Below are positions 63,544-64,000 of a stretch of DNA of 64,000 nucleotides, one piece after another (position 1 is the stretch's first letter; the number at the start of each line of letters is the position of its first letter). A program made the translations under genes and the position numbers. This stretch comes from Gaiella occulta. GTDB taxonomy: Bacteria; Actinomycetota; Thermoleophilia; Gaiellales; Gaiellaceae. The notes below the pieces were generated by a model. The model did not search any database, had not been told where the DNA came from, and worked only from the letters and a program-made list of their open reading frames with translations. The DNA lies in the NCBI RefSeq assembly GCF_003351045.1, contig NZ_QQZY01000001.1, forward strand, positions 310,001-374,000, written 5' to 3'.

Positions 63544-64000
63544 TCATCTCTTGACCCCCCATACGACGACGCCGCCGCCGAGGCTCATGCGGCGGGCGCG
63601 CACGTCCCGCACGCCGGCGCGGGCCCACAGCCCGAGCTGCAGCTCCAACGGGAAGCGCTCGTAGAAGTCACGGATCGAGGGGCCGAGGAAGCGGCCGACC
63701 TCGTGCCAGCCCGGTGAGACGAGCCTGCCCGCGGCGGGCAGGCCGACCGCGACGTAGCGATCCCAGAGAGGGCGCCAGATGCCCCGCGGCAGGCAGAACT
63801 CGAGCGAGGCGATGGTCCCTCCCGGCCGCACGACGCGCGCGAGCTCGCGCAGCGTCGCCGCGGGATCGTCGACGTAGCGGAGCAGGTACGTGAAGGTGAG
63901 ATGGTCGAAGGACGCGTCCGGAAACGGGATCTCCGTCGCCGAGGCCTCGACGAGCTCGACGCGGCCGCCGAAGCGCCGGCGCGCCTCGGCCAGCATGGCG
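63544..64000 (-). CDS. class I SAM-dependent methyltransferase (UbiE/MenG-like), partial
   Basis: The reading frame enters from the right edge; the visible part has LVEASATEIPFPDASFDHLT, FTYLLRYVDDPAATLRELAR, VVRPGGTIASLEFCLPR and a C-terminal end GGGVVVWGVKR. These are motifs after the SAM-binding motif I, which lies outside the window. It is of the UbiE/MenG quinone methylase type, supported loosely by the adjacent UbiA-like gene. Start not visible. Confidence 0.8.
   Translation of the reverse strand, partial: AMLAEARRRFGGRVELVEASATEIPFPDASFDHLTFTYLLRYVDDPAATLRELARVVRPGGTIASLEFCLPRGIWRPLWDRYVAVGLPAAGRLVSPGWHEVGRFLGPSIRDFYERFPLELQLGLWARAGVRDVRARRMSLGGGVVVWGVKR

Overview
The window is very GC-rich, gene-dense DNA from one bacterial chromosome. 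Most genes are chained by 4-base start/stop overlaps. The gene set points to a soil actinobacterium of the Thermoleophilia (Gaiellales/Solirubrobacterales) type: rpsF-ssb-rpsR-rplI-dnaB order, an intein in DnaB, PurS/PurQ/small PurL, a PimA-like glycosyltransferase next to a flippase-like membrane protein, and a fused E1 alpha/beta 2-oxoacid dehydrogenase. The taxonomic call is inference from gene content and composition.

Left end (1-2000): a selenocysteine locus. A minus-strand AhpD-like peroxidase-related gene (227-787) is read through an in-frame UGA that sits exactly at the second cysteine of the CxxCxxxH active site. A SECIS-like hairpin follows the UGA. The tRNA for selenocysteine (selC, anticodon UCA) lies about 0.85 kb away at 1646-1738. 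An ~800-bp segment bounded by composite repeats and holding a decayed gene lies between them.

2000-12700: a catabolic/uptake island. It holds a luciferase-like oxidoreductase without a standard start codon, a TIGR04076 protein, an XRE-cupin regulator, a RidA-family deaminase, an amine/amino-acid oxidase and a cupin. These are divergent from a complete peptide/opine-type ABC importer (two permeases, two ATPases, one binding protein), which is followed by a convergent M24 peptidase. Together they suggest import, cleavage and oxidative deamination of a small peptide or N-containing substrate.

12700-22400: a 1-Cys peroxiredoxin with a near-consensus promoter; an SGNH hydrolase/MBOAT acyltransferase pair for envelope or exopolysaccharide acylation; two small membrane-associated proteins; then rpsF-ssb-rpsR-rplI and dnaB, whose 430-residue intein sits at the DLRESG/SIEQD site and has probably lost its endonuclease.

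22400-42640: a fused E1 component, then purine biosynthesis in two blocks: purA-purD-purB-purC-purS-purQ and purL-purF-purM-purN-purH. They are separated by about 5.8 kb of unrelated genes (tag, MOSC protein, glyoxalase, aminotransferase, hydrolase, two EamA transporters). Together with one another these genes cover IMP synthesis except for the purE/purK step, plus the first step to AMP.

42650-54530: cystathionine beta-synthase, a third EamA transporter, an adenosine-deaminase-like protein; then a minus-strand glycan operon (gmd, secreted protein, GT87-like membrane protein, polyprenol-phosphate sugar transferase, GtrA); then an ECF sigma factor fused to a membrane anchor and a long Ser/Thr/Pro tail, and small secreted proteins.

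54700-64000: an MhqD/MhqO/MarR-type quinone-response module with two operator-like repeats 21 bp apart; a GT4 mannosyltransferase and its membrane partner; a cyclodeaminase; a cyclic-nucleotide-binding protein; xseA/xseB; a coiled-coil membrane protein; a UbiA-like membrane protein; and a partial methyltransferase running off the window.
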